Below are positions 26,076 to 35,032 of a DNA stretch of 55,499 nt, piece by piece. Below the pieces are notes generated by a model, which saw only the letters and a list, made by a program, of their open reading frames with translations, did not search any database and was not told the DNA's origin. Both the position numbers and the translations under genes were made by a program. The first letter of the stretch is position 1. The number at the start of each line of letters is the position of its first letter. The stretch spans positions 1-55,499 of the forward strand of contig CAJTMZ010000002.1 of NCBI GenBank assembly GCA_910577445.1. The letters run 5' to 3'. This DNA comes from an uncultured Lachnospiraceae bacterium. GTDB taxonomy: Bacteria; Bacillota; Clostridia; Lachnospirales; Lachnospiraceae.

Positions 26076-27473
26076 ATGACCAGCGGACCTGTAAAGGATG
26101 TGAATCCCGTGCTGAAATTCATGGGAGGAAACAATCCGGCCAAAACAGGAATGACCGGTACGGGCAGCTTCGGCGATTTGATGAGCAAAACCCAAAGCAA
26201 TCTTGCAGGCAGCCAGAAATATCTTCAGGCAGCCGGCGGGGCAGGAAAACCGTCAGCGGCAGATTTATTGAAAAATCATACCGATACGACGCCCAGCCAG
26301 CCGGCCAAAGAACCGGTAAAAGCCGACCAGCCGGCTAAGGAAGTGGACGGGGCCAATGTGACGGACGCGAAAGTGGACGCGGTAGCGGATGCAGGCAAGG
26401 AAGTGGTAAAAGAGGTTGCGAAGGAACTTGGCGTTACGGAAGAGGAAGTGGAACAGGTAATGAAAGAACTGGGACTTTCCGCGTTTTCTCTATTTGACCC
26501 GGCCAATATGACGCAGCTTGTGCTTGCACTGTCCGGCGAGGACGCGGCGGCGCTGCTTACGGACGAAAATCTGCTTGCCAGCCTTCAGGATTTAATCGAC
26601 ATGGCGTCCGGCATTATGGAACAGCTTGCCGGTGAACTGGATTTAAGTCCGGAGGACATGAGCGCATTGCTTGAGGAAGTGCAGAAGAGACTGTCCGCAC
26701 AGCTTCAGACTGAAAACCAAGAGGCACAGCCTCAGATTACGGTAGAGGTTAAAGACGGCGACGATACCGTAAAACTTGCTGCCGACGAAAACGGCAACAC
26801 CATTAAAACGGTGGATGTAGTGTCCGAGAAGACGGAGGATAACGCGGCAGGCAATCAGCAGGGAGCGCAGGAGAAGAAGGGCGGCGAAAGCACAGAACAG
26901 GACAATGCCATGCATGCGGGCAATGGTCTGAACGACGCGATGCTGCAGAATAACGGGCAGATGGCCGAGGTAAGTTTTGAGCAGACGGTTCCCCATTTCA
27001 GCGAGCAGACCCAGGATATTATGAATCAGATTCTGGATTACATGAAGCTTCAATTAAAGCCCGGAATGGACCAGTTAGAGATGCAGCTTCACCCCGCAAG
27101 CCTTGGAACGATACATATCCAGATTGTTTCCAGAGGGGGAGAGGTTACGGCGCAGTTCCACGTACAGAACGAGGCCGTGAAAGCGGCGCTTGAGAGCCAG
27201 ATATCCACGCTTCAGGAAAACTTAAGGGAGCAGGGAGTGAAGGTGGAAGCCGTTTCCGTAACGGTGGAAAGCCATGGATTTGAAAGCAATCTCTGGCAGG
27301 GACAGGAGCGTGGCGATAACGCTTCCGCAGACAGCGGTAAAAAGACGCCCAGAAGAATCAATCTGAATGAACTGGATGTAAACGGCATGTCCGAGGAAGA
27401 AGCCAGCGAGGAAGATTTGCTTGCGGCCAAAATGATGGAAGCAAACGGAAACACAGTGGATTATACTGCTTAA
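26076..27473 (+). CDS. fliK: Flagellar hook-length control protein FliK
   Basis: FliK is the secreted ruler that switches export from hook to filament. It has a long, poorly conserved Ala/Glu/Asp-rich N-terminal ruler, then the C-terminal switch domain (Flg_hook) with LKPGMDQLEMQLHPASLGTI and VQNEAVKAALESQISTLQEN (about residues 325-400). 465 residues. AGGAGGG precedes the ATG. It may be the first gene read from the SigD-like promoter. Confidence 0.93.
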   Translation: MTSGPVKDVNPVLKFMGGNNPAKTGMTGTGSFGDLMSKTQSNLAGSQKYLQAAGGAGKPSAADLLKNHTDTTPSQPAKEPVKADQPAKEVDGANVTDAKVDAVADAGKEVVKEVAKELGVTEEEVEQVMKELGLSAFSLFDPANMTQLVLALSGEDAAALLTDENLLASLQDLIDMASGIMEQLAGELDLSPEDMSALLEEVQKRLSAQLQTENQEAQPQITVEVKDGDDTVKLAADENGNTIKTVDVVSEKTEDNAAGNQQGAQEKKGGESTEQDNAMHAGNGLNDAMLQNNGQMAEVSFEQTVPHFSEQTQDIMNQILDYMKLQLKPGMDQLEMQLHPASLGTIHIQIVSRGGEVTAQFHVQNEAVKAALESQISTLQENLREQGVKVEAVSVTVESHGFESNLWQGQERGDNASADSGKKTPRRINLNELDVNGMSEEEASEEDLLAAKMMEANGNTVDYTA

Positions 27474-27505
27474 CGGCAGTGATATTTTGTGGAAAGGAGA
27501 ATAAT

Positions 27506-28264
27506 ATGGCGGTTAGTGCAGTAGTAAAAGACGGTCAGTTAGTGGGAAGCGCGTCCGAAAATTCGGTTAAAAAAGCCGCGTCCAAAAGCGGCATGGATAA
27601 AGACGCTTTTCTGCAGCTTTTAGTGGCCCAGATGAAATATCAGGACCCCCTGGAACCCACCTCAAATACAGAGTATATCTCACAGTACGCGACGTTTTCA
27701 CAGGTGGAGCAGATGCAGAATATGGCGGCTACCATGGAACTTTCAAGAGCATCCGCTTTGGTTGGAAAGATGGTTGAGGTTCAGTCCAAGGATGAGAAGG
27801 GCGACGCAGCGGTTATTCAGGGTGTGGTTGAATATGTAACCTATGAGAATAACAAGGCTTACGTTTCCATAGACGGCAATCTGTATTCAGCGGACGATGT
27901 ACACGCGGTAATCAGTGATGCGTACCAGATAGCGTTTGAACTTGCGTCATCGTTTATTAAAGCAATGGATGCACTGCCGAGCCTCAGCGACCTTACAACG
28001 GAGCATAAGGAAGCGGTGGAAGCGCTGCAGGAGGGCTACAACAAGATGACGGCCTACCAGCAGGGATTTATCAGCGACGAATATGTCAAGCTGCTGCAGA
28101 AGTATGTAGAGCGTATGGCAGAGCTTGTGGCGGTTGAAGAAGAGGGCAACGGCGAGAACGGCGAAGGCGACAAAACCGAGGGGACCGAAGGCGATAAGAC
28201 GGAAGGGACCGAAGGCGGCGATAAAACCGAAGGTACAGGCGACGGCGCCGGTAAGACCGAATAG
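27506..28264 (+). CDS. flgD: Flagellar hook scaffold FlgD with unusual C-terminal extension
   Basis: FlgD caps the growing hook. Residues about 25-75 carry the FlgD signature (DAFLQLLVAQMKYQDPLEP, FSQVEQMQNMA) and about 80-137 a Tudor-like domain. The usual C-terminal hook-cap region is replaced by a helical module (about 148-212; ALPSLSDLTTEHKEAVEALQ) and a tail of GDKTEGTE-type repeats (about 215-252). The start is ATG 27506 with AAGGAG upstream. Confidence 0.9.
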   Translation: MAVSAVVKDGQLVGSASENSVKKAASKSGMDKDAFLQLLVAQMKYQDPLEPTSNTEYISQYATFSQVEQMQNMAATMELSRASALVGKMVEVQSKDEKGDAAVIQGVVEYVTYENNKAYVSIDGNLYSADDVHAVISDAYQIAFELASSFIKAMDALPSLSDLTTEHKEAVEALQEGYNKMTAYQQGFISDEYVKLLQKYVERMAELVAVEEEGNGENGEGDKTEGTEGDKTEGTEGGDKTEGTGDGAGKTE

Positions 28265-28309
28265 AAATTGAAGCAGGATGCGTGGTAATTACTCAGGGAG
28301 GAGGGAATT

Positions 28310-28711
28310 ATGAAGGTTCAGAAAAACGGATTCCTTTCAATTGAACAACTGCAGGATAAATATTTGACCCCGGCAGGGAAAAGCACGGCGAAAACGCTGA
28401 CTGCTGAAGGAAAGTCTTTTCAGGAAATTCTGGAAGGCAGACGGGTCGGCGCAGAGGGAGAAGTAAAGTTTTCCAAACACGCGGCGGGGAGACTTGCAGA
28501 CCGTAACATTGAACTCACGGGCAATCAGATAGAACGCCTTAAGGAAGGCGCTCAGAAAGCTCAGGAAAAGGGAATCAGAGAATCTTTGGTAATTGTTGAC
28601 CAGTTGGCATTCATTGTGAACATACCCAACAATACGGTGGTGACCGCAATGAATCATGGCGACACAGCGGAAAATATTTTTACAAACATTGATGGAGCCG
28701 TAATTATTTAG
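28310..28711 (+). CDS. Flagellar operon protein, TIGR02530-like
   Basis: 133-residue protein that fits the small family always found next to flgD and flgE in Firmicutes (TIGR02530). Conserved features are FQEILEGR, FSKHAAGRLADRNIEL, IERLKEGAQKAQEKG and a C-terminal NTVVTAMN. It is probably involved in hook assembly or export, but no function is established. AGGAGG precedes the ATG. Confidence 0.85.
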   Translation: MKVQKNGFLSIEQLQDKYLTPAGKSTAKTLTAEGKSFQEILEGRRVGAEGEVKFSKHAAGRLADRNIELTGNQIERLKEGAQKAQEKGIRESLVIVDQLAFIVNIPNNTVVTAMNHGDTAENIFTNIDGAVII

Positions 28712-28788
28712 CCGGACCTTTGGGAGGCAATGAGTTCCTGACTGACAGAAGGAACATGCGGCATAACTTTAAGGAGGTCATTTTAGCT

Positions 28789-30201
28789 ATGATGAGGAGT
28801 TTATTTGCTGGTGTGGCAGGCCTGAAAACACACCAGACAAGAATGGACGTTATCGGTAATAACATTGCCAACGTTAACACAACGGCCTATAAATCACAGT
28901 CCATGGTATTTAGTGATTTGATGTATCAGACGACAAGGGCAGCTTCCGGCGCAAACGCAACCACAGGAGTGGGCGGCGTCAATGCGCGGCAGATTGGTCT
29001 TGGTTCCAAAACCAGTTCCATTAAAACCGCGATTTCCAGCCAGGGAGCGGCGCAGAGTACCAACGACCCGTTCGATATTATGATTAACGGAAGTTCTTTC
29101 TTCGTTGTAAACAACGGACAGGAAAATTTCTTTACCAGAGACGGTTCTTTCTACATTGACGGCGCTGGCAATCTGGTTATGACCAGTACCGGTTACAATG
29201 TAATGGGCTGGGGCGTAAATAAGGAAACCGGGGAAATTCAGAAGGGAAACGTTCAGCCGCTGAAGATTATGACCACGGAGAATATGACTTCCCCGCCTCA
29301 GGTTACCACACAGGCGATTATGGACGGTATTATTGACCGGTTTGACACGGATTTGCAAACAGACGAAGGCCGAATCATAAATCTTGAGATGTTTGATAAT
29401 CAGGGTTATAAATATACGGCACAGTTCAGTGTTCATGCAATTGACGGTGAAAAAGGCCAGTTCTGTGTGAATCTGGATAAGATTTTAGATGCAGCCGGCG
29501 ACCCGGCGTATGTAGATGCTAACGGGGATTTGGACACAACTAAAGTTAAGTTTGGTACAACAATACCCGCAACACAGCCGGACCTGCCGATAGAACTGAA
29601 AAATGCAGTATATCTTGATTTCAAAGAGGGAAAAGGAACATTTCAAGGTGTCGGAACAACAGCAGGCGGTACGGCTGAAACAACAGGCCTGCAGATTATC
29701 AGTCCGAATTTTACAGCGGAAGATGGAAGTAATACGATTACAATCGATTTCTCGGGCTGTTTAAACTACAACAAAAACGGCACATCAACCATGGGAGCCC
29801 TTGCCGGTGATAAGAAAGGTCTTGGCGCCGGTTTGAAAGTGGGTGAGATGAGCGGCGTTACCGTTCAGAAGGACGGTAAGATTTACGCTACCTATGATAA
29901 TGGTCAGAGTAAGCTGCTTGGTCAGATTGCGGCGGCCAATTTTGCCAATCCCTCCGGTCTTGCCAAACAGGGCGATAATCTTTATTCCGCGACCATGAAC
30001 TCCGGTGAGTTTGACGGTGTGGGTGATGATATCACAGCGGACGGCGGCTATATGGAATCCGGCGTACTCGAAATGAGTAACGTTGATTTGTCCGCTGAGT
30101 TTACGGAAATGATTACCACCCAGAGAGGTTTCCAGGCAAACAGCCGTATTATTACAGTTTCAGATACGCTTCTTGAGGAGCTTACGAATCTGAAGAGATA
30201 A
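28789..30201 (+). CDS. flgE: Flagellar hook protein FlgE
   Basis: Major hook subunit. The N-terminal rod/hook signature (MMRSLFAGVAGLKTHQTRMD, IGNNIANVNTTAYKS) and the C-terminal VDLSAEFTEMITTQRGFQAN match FlgE/FlgG family ends that pack in the hook core. A variable middle (about residues 215-330) forms the surface domain. 470 residues. The start is ATG 28789, ten bases after AAGGAGGT; an adjacent ATG at 28792 is equivalent. Confidence 0.95.
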   Translation: MMRSLFAGVAGLKTHQTRMDVIGNNIANVNTTAYKSQSMVFSDLMYQTTRAASGANATTGVGGVNARQIGLGSKTSSIKTAISSQGAAQSTNDPFDIMINGSSFFVVNNGQENFFTRDGSFYIDGAGNLVMTSTGYNVMGWGVNKETGEIQKGNVQPLKIMTTENMTSPPQVTTQAIMDGIIDRFDTDLQTDEGRIINLEMFDNQGYKYTAQFSVHAIDGEKGQFCVNLDKILDAAGDPAYVDANGDLDTTKVKFGTTIPATQPDLPIELKNAVYLDFKEGKGTFQGVGTTAGGTAETTGLQIISPNFTAEDGSNTITIDFSGCLNYNKNGTSTMGALAGDKKGLGAGLKVGEMSGVTVQKDGKIYATYDNGQSKLLGQIAAANFANPSGLAKQGDNLYSATMNSGEFDGVGDDITADGGYMESGVLEMSNVDLSAEFTEMITTQRGFQANSRIITVSDTLLEELTNLKR

Positions 30202-30228
30202 GGTAAGTAAGAAATAGTAATTTATGGG

Positions 30229-30263
30229 TTAAAGGGAACTGATTGCATTGCGGTTCCCTTTAA
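30229..30263 (+). terminator. Hairpin after flgE, weak or partial terminator
   Basis: TTAAAGGGAAC (30229-30239) and GTTCCCTTTAA (30253-30263) form a perfect 11-pair stem with a 13-base loop. Only TTTA follows, so termination is probably partial. The gap from flgE to flbD is 165 bases and otherwise holds nothing I recognise. Confidence 0.5.
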
Positions 30264-30366
30264 TTTATGCTAAAATGCATGTTTTTCGGCATACATTTGA
30301 TAAGATGGAAATATCTTTTAGTTGTGTTAAGGGAAATTTATGTGGAAAAAGGGGGAAAGAAGTGAT

Positions 30367-30552
30367 ATGATAGAAGTCACGAGGATAAACGGCAGTAAAG
30401 TGCTGATAAATCCCGATTTGATTGAAATTGTGGAGGAGACGCCGGACACGGTGGTTGCTTTCACTACAGGAAGAAAATTAATTATAAAAGAAGGTAGACA
30501 AGAGGTAAAAAATCTTGTAAAATCATACAGAAAGGAAATTTTTGCGAATTAG
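30367..30552 (+). CDS. flbD: FlbD/SwrD family flagellar protein
   Basis: A 61-residue protein starting MIEVTRINGSKVLINPDLIE and ending with a basic helix; matches the FlbD family, called SwrD (YlzI) in B. subtilis, where it increases motor power for swarming. The ATG at 30367 is preceded by GAAAGAAGTG; an in-frame GTG at 30340 is less likely. It sits just before motA, which fits a stator-related role. Confidence 0.9.
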   Translation: MIEVTRINGSKVLINPDLIEIVEETPDTVVAFTTGRKLIIKEGRQEVKNLVKSYRKEIFAN

Positions 30553-30572
30553 CGCAGAAGAGGTGAAAAGTT

Positions 30573-31364
30573 GTGGATTTAGCGTCAATTCTTGGTTTAG
30601 TGCTCTGTTTCAGTATGCTTGGTTATGGCTGTATCAACGCGGCGGGACTCGCTAATATAAACCGTTACGGGGATTTACCATCTGCGATTATTACATTCGG
30701 TGGGGCGTTTTTTGCCGTTCTGGCATCAAAATCCTTATCCGATTACATAGCCGGACTTAAGAGTTTTACTCTTATCTTTAAAGCTCCTTCCTCAAATGTA
30801 AAAGAAATGATTCAGAAGATTATCGACCTGTCCAACATCGCCAGAAAGGAAGGCCTTCTTTCTTTGGAAGAAGCGGCAGGTGATTTGGAAGATGAGTTTA
30901 TGAAGAAGGGGATTCTTCTTATTGTAGATGGTACGGACCCTGAATTGGTGCGTGGTATTATGGAAACGGAACTGGTGAGTACGGAAGCCAGACATAAGGA
31001 TAAGATTTCTTTCTGGGATGACTTGGGTTCCATGGGACCGGCGTGGGGTATGATTGGTACTCTGGTAGGTCTTGTTAACATGCTTTACGAGATGGATGAC
31101 CCTTCGACTCTCGGTCCGTCCATGGCGGTTGCGCTTATTACCACACTTTACGGTTCCCTTCTGGCAAACTGGATTTGCACGCCGGTTGCGGGAAAGCTGA
31201 AAGCAAATAACGCCAATGAAATCATGGTTAAGGAAATTATGATTGAGGGACTTCTTTCCATACAGGCGGGTGAAAATCCCAGAGTTATTGAAGAAAAGCT
31301 GAAGTCATTCCTGGCGCCCAACGACAGGACAATAGGCGAAGGCGGAGGTGAAGACGATGGCTAA
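30573..31364 (+). CDS. motA: Flagellar stator protein MotA
   Basis: Part of the proton-conducting (or sodium-conducting) stator. Four membrane helices are visible, with the conserved MGPAWGMIGTLVGLVNML segment that lines the channel. GTG start at 30573 with GAGGTG upstream. 263 residues. motB overlaps its last 8 bases. Confidence 0.96.
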   Translation: MDLASILGLVLCFSMLGYGCINAAGLANINRYGDLPSAIITFGGAFFAVLASKSLSDYIAGLKSFTLIFKAPSSNVKEMIQKIIDLSNIARKEGLLSLEEAAGDLEDEFMKKGILLIVDGTDPELVRGIMETELVSTEARHKDKISFWDDLGSMGPAWGMIGTLVGLVNMLYEMDDPSTLGPSMAVALITTLYGSLLANWICTPVAGKLKANNANEIMVKEIMIEGLLSIQAGENPRVIEEKLKSFLAPNDRTIGEGGGEDDG

Positions 31365-32163
31365 AAAAAAGCAGGAAGAGCCTCCTAAAGGTTCGCCGGC
31401 CTGGATGGCCACTTTCTCGGACCTTATGAATCTGCTTCTTTGCTTCTTCGTTATGTTGTTTGCCATGTCTACCGTAGACGCGCAGAAGTTCGAACAGGTT
31501 GCGGCGTCTTTTAATCAGACTTTCAGTATTTTTGATGCGGGTGCCACGGCAATCGGAGACGGCGTTCTGGTGGGGATGGGCGTCAGCCAGTTAAACGAAC
31601 TTGACGACTACATCAACAGTACGGGTAAAAACCCGGAAGGCGAACTTATGCCGGAGAATCTGAAAGAAGCCGCGGAGATAATGGATGAGGCCAAACTGGA
31701 AGAATCGGAAGAGATGGCCGAAAAGATTGAAGAGGTTTTGGAAGAAAAGAATCTGGAAAATGAAATTGATATAGAATTTACCGCGCAGTATGTGCAGCTT
31801 ACTTTAAACGGGGCGCTCCTTTTTGACTCGGGCAGCGTTGAGATTAAGGAAGAGGCCATGCCGCTGATGAATCAGCTTGGGATTATCCTTCAGAGATTCA
31901 GTCAGGGAACCATTGAGATTGAAGGTCATACGGATAATGTGCCAATGTCGGGGTCAAAATACTCCAATAATGATGAGCTCAGCAGCGGGCGCGCCCTGTC
32001 GGTTTTCTATTATCTGGAGAATAATACCACGCTGGATATAGGAGTGATTAAGCATTCGGGCAGAGGAGAATATCAGCCCATCGCGGATAATTCCACACCG
32101 GAAGGAAGAGCCAAAAACAGAAGAGTTGAAATAAAGATTTATAACGCACTTAGTGCTTATTAA
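31357..32163 (+). CDS. motB: Flagellar stator protein MotB
   Basis: Anchors the stator to peptidoglycan. The N-terminal membrane helix FSDLMNLLLCFFVMLFAMST holds the ion-binding Asp22. The C-terminal OmpA-like domain (LLFDSGSVEI, IEIEGHTDNVPM, LSSGRALSVFYYL) binds peptidoglycan. A Glu-rich linker lies at about 100-135. The start is ATG 31357 with GGAGGTGA upstream. The ion (H+ or Na+) cannot be decided by eye. Confidence 0.96.
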   Translation: MAKKKQEEPPKGSPAWMATFSDLMNLLLCFFVMLFAMSTVDAQKFEQVAASFNQTFSIFDAGATAIGDGVLVGMGVSQLNELDDYINSTGKNPEGELMPENLKEAAEIMDEAKLEESEEMAEKIEEVLEEKNLENEIDIEFTAQYVQLTLNGALLFDSGSVEIKEEAMPLMNQLGIILQRFSQGTIEIEGHTDNVPMSGSKYSNNDELSSGRALSVFYYLENNTTLDIGVIKHSGRGEYQPIADNSTPEGRAKNRRVEIKIYNALSAY

Positions 32164-32184
32164 TGAAGAGAGGTAGTATCTGTT

Positions 32185-32712
32185 ATGAAAAAGAATTTAA
32201 TTTCCATATTGATATTGGCACTGCTTATCGTAAATATTGTGCTTACTGCGATTATGATGTTCAGTGTAACCAGCACGAACAGCAAGACTGCGGCTCTTGT
32301 AACGGATATTGCGTCGGCGGTCAGCCTGGATATTGAAGGAATGCGAAGTGGTGCTTCCGCCGTTCCTCTTGAAAACACAGCGACATACACGATTGCCGAT
32401 ATGACAATCCTTCTTAAGGATGATGCAAATCAGGCGGAAGGTACGGAAAAGAAAGACCATTACGCACAGCTTACAGTGGTTTTGTCTATGGATAACAGAC
32501 ACGAGGATTTTGCGGCTAACGGAAATGGGGATTTGTCCAGCAGACAGGATTTGATTAAAGGACGAATCAGTGATGTGGTGGGCAAATACACTCTGGAGGA
32601 AGCAAAACAGAATACACAGGCAATAACAACTGATATTTTAAATAGTATCCAGGGGTTGTTTGATTCGGATTTTATCTTTGAAGTAACGCTTGTCAGTCCT
32701 CTGTATATGTAG
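32185..32712 (+). CDS. fliL: Flagellar basal-body-associated protein FliL
   Basis: Single-pass membrane protein (helix about residues 4-26) with a periplasmic domain that surrounds and stabilises the stator. 175 residues, including VVLSMDNRHEDFA and the C-terminal FDSDFIFEVTLVSPLYM. Placed after motAB and before fliM, as in other Firmicutes operons. Confidence 0.88.
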   Translation: MKKNLISILILALLIVNIVLTAIMMFSVTSTNSKTAALVTDIASAVSLDIEGMRSGASAVPLENTATYTIADMTILLKDDANQAEGTEKKDHYAQLTVVLSMDNRHEDFAANGNGDLSSRQDLIKGRISDVVGKYTLEEAKQNTQAITTDILNSIQGLFDSDFIFEVTLVSPLYM

Positions 32713-32773
32713 ATGCCATGCTTACAGGGGGATTAAATAAAAGCACGGCAGAAACGATAGGAGGTGAAATCCT

Positions 32774-33757
32774 GTGAGCGATGTGCTCTCTCAAAGTGAA
32801 ATAGATAATTTGCTCGCGTCTTTAAACAGCGGCGAATTAGATATGGACCAGATACAGGAGAATGACGAAAAACAGATAAAGGATTATGACTTCAAGCGGC
32901 CTGCGAAGTTTTCCAAGGAGCATTTACGAACACTTGAGATTATTTATGAGCATTACGGAAGACTTGTTTCTAATGAGCTTCAGGTTTATCTGAGAAAGAC
33001 CGTGCAGGTGACGGTGGCGAGTTCCGAGACCACTACTTTTTCAGAGTTTACCAATGCGCTGTCTAATCCTGTTATCCTTGGGATTATGAACTTCCATCCT
33101 TTAGTGGGAAATATTATCATGGAAATATCTCCAAATATCGGTTTTGCCATGATTGACAGAATGCTTGGCGGCGAGGGGCTGCCTTTGGAGAAGACCAGAG
33201 AGTTTTCTGAAATAGAGATGACGATTCTTCAGAAGCTGATGGTGGTTTGTATGCAGCTTATGAGTGAACCATGGAAGAATGTCTGTGAAATCAGTCCCAT
33301 GATGGAAAGAATCGAGACGAACGCTCAGTTCGCGCAGATTATAGCGCCCAGCGACATGATAGCTATTGTTTCGCTGAATCTGAAAGTTGGCGATATAGAA
33401 GGGCTTATGAATATCTGTCTTCCGTTCTTTACTCTGGAAGATGTGATGGATAAGTTGAATACCAAGTACTGGTATTCAACTCTCCAGAAAGATGATAAGA
33501 CTGATTATGAAGAACAGATAGAGTCGTTGATTAAGAGAGTGGATGTGCCTGTCAAGGCAGTACTTGGCATGAGCAAGGTTGCAGTAAGCGATTTCCTGAA
33601 CCTTGCGGTGGGAGATATTATACGGCTTGACACCAGAGTGGATTCTGATATGAAGATATATGTTGGGAATATTAAGAAGTTCACCGCGTTGCCCGGTTCC
33701 AGTAAAGATAAATACGCGGTTCGGGTGACATCAGTACTCAGAGAGGAGGAGGAGTAA
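32774..33757 (+). CDS. fliM: Flagellar motor switch protein FliM
   Basis: C-ring protein that receives phosphorylated CheY. The N-terminal CheY-binding peptide LSQSEIDNLLASL is present, then the CheC-like middle domain and the C-terminal SpoA domain (KVAVSDFLNLAVGDIIRLDT). GTG start with AGGAGGTG 7 bases upstream. 327 residues. fliY starts 3 bases after the stop. Confidence 0.97.
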   Translation: MSDVLSQSEIDNLLASLNSGELDMDQIQENDEKQIKDYDFKRPAKFSKEHLRTLEIIYEHYGRLVSNELQVYLRKTVQVTVASSETTTFSEFTNALSNPVILGIMNFHPLVGNIIMEISPNIGFAMIDRMLGGEGLPLEKTREFSEIEMTILQKLMVVCMQLMSEPWKNVCEISPMMERIETNAQFAQIIAPSDMIAIVSLNLKVGDIEGLMNICLPFFTLEDVMDKLNTKYWYSTLQKDDKTDYEEQIESLIKRVDVPVKAVLGMSKVAVSDFLNLAVGDIIRLDTRVDSDMKIYVGNIKKFTALPGSSKDKYAVRVTSVLREEEE

Positions 33758-33760
33758 AGC

Positions 33761-35014
33761 ATGGACGAAATGCTTTCACAGGATGAAATAAACGCATTAC
33801 TTAGCGGTGTGGGGTCTGATAATGCGGGAACTGACCAGACATCTGACGCGGGAAGCGACAATGTATTGGAAGATGACCGACTTTCAGCGGATACCAAAGA
33901 TGCAATCGGCGAGATAGCCAACATCAGTATGGGTTCATCTGCGACTACGTTGTATTCTCTGGTAAACATGAAAGTTGATATCACGACGCCAGTGGTTACA
34001 ATGGCAAACTGGAATACGGTTGTGGCCGATTATGAACGTCCCTGTGTTTTTATTCAGATACATTACACGGCGGGACTTGACGGTTCCAACATTATGATTC
34101 TGAAAGAACATGATGTTAAGGTCATTACGGATTTGATGATGGGAGGCGATGGCAGTAATACCGAGGGAGAAATCGGAGAGCTGCATTTAAGCGCGATATC
34201 CGAAGCGATGAACCAGATGATGGGAGCGGCGGCGACGTCACTTTCAACCATGATGGGTAAGATGATAGATATCAGCCCCCCGGAAGCCAGTGTGCTTGAT
34301 TTAAATGATTTTAAGAGCGGAGGGGATATTGCTCCTTTCCTTGAGGGCAGTTTTGTTAAAATCGCATTCAGAATGCAGATTGGCGATTTGGTTGACAGTT
34401 CTATTATGCAGCTTTATCCCGTTGAATTTGCAGAAAGTCTGTACGAGAGATTTATTGCCAAACAGATGGAAGAGGTTGCGGCAGCATCACCGGCGCCTGA
34501 ACCTGAACCGGCGCCTTATACGCCTCCTCCGGCGGACATGAATGCCGGCCAGATGAATATGGCGTCCCAGGGAATGCCAATGAACGGAATGCCTATGCAG
34601 GGTATGCCCATGCAGGGTATGGGTATGCCGATGAACGGAATGCCTATGCAGGGAATGGGAATGCCAATGAACGGAATGCCCATGCAGGGTATGCCTATGC
34701 AGGGAATGGGAATGCCGATGATGAACATACAGCCGGCACAGTTCCAAAGCTTCAACAATGATATGGGGGCCGTACCGGGACAGGAGAATATCGGCTTAAT
34801 CAGGGATGTTCCTCTTGACGTTACCGTGGAGCTTGGCAGAACAAAGAAATCCATATCAGATATATTGGACTTCGCACCGGGTACTATCATAGAGCTTGAC
34901 AGGATAGCAGGTGAACCGATAGATGTACTTGTAAATGGTAAATTCGTTGCCAGAGGCGAGGTCGTGGTAATTGAAGAAAGTTTTGGAGTACGAGTAACAG
35001 AAATAGTAAAGTAA
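33761..35014 (+). CDS. fliY: Flagellar motor switch phosphatase FliY (FliN type)
   Basis: FliY dephosphorylates CheY at the switch. The order is a CheY-binding peptide (LSQDEINALLSG), a CheC-like domain with phosphatase motifs (DAIGEIANISMGSSATTLY and SAISEAMNQMMGAAATSLS), a Pro-rich then Met/Gly/Pro/Gln repeat linker (272-321), and a C-terminal FliN/SpoA domain (LDVTVELGRTKKSISDILDF). 417 residues, longer than usual because of the linker. Confidence 0.95.
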   Translation: MDEMLSQDEINALLSGVGSDNAGTDQTSDAGSDNVLEDDRLSADTKDAIGEIANISMGSSATTLYSLVNMKVDITTPVVTMANWNTVVADYERPCVFIQIHYTAGLDGSNIMILKEHDVKVITDLMMGGDGSNTEGEIGELHLSAISEAMNQMMGAAATSLSTMMGKMIDISPPEASVLDLNDFKSGGDIAPFLEGSFVKIAFRMQIGDLVDSSIMQLYPVEFAESLYERFIAKQMEEVAAASPAPEPEPAPYTPPPADMNAGQMNMASQGMPMNGMPMQGMPMQGMGMPMNGMPMQGMGMPMNGMPMQGMPMQGMGMPMMNIQPAQFQSFNNDMGAVPGQENIGLIRDVPLDVTVELGRTKKSISDILDFAPGTIIELDRIAGEPIDVLVNGKFVARGEVVVIEESFGVRVTEIVK

Positions 35015-35032
35015 AAAGGTAGGAGAGTAAAA

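Noticed and set aside
32713..32773. SigD-type promoter before fliM
   Set aside because: TAAA is present but the -10 AACGATAG matches only 5 of 8 positions.
34574..34723. Possible CRISPR-like or tandem DNA repeat
   Set aside because: Units are 6-15 bases, in frame and without spacers; they code the FliY linker.
34487..34747. His-rich open frame on the minus strand
   Set aside because: It is the mirror of the Met-rich FliY repeat; the histidines come from the complement of ATG-rich codons.
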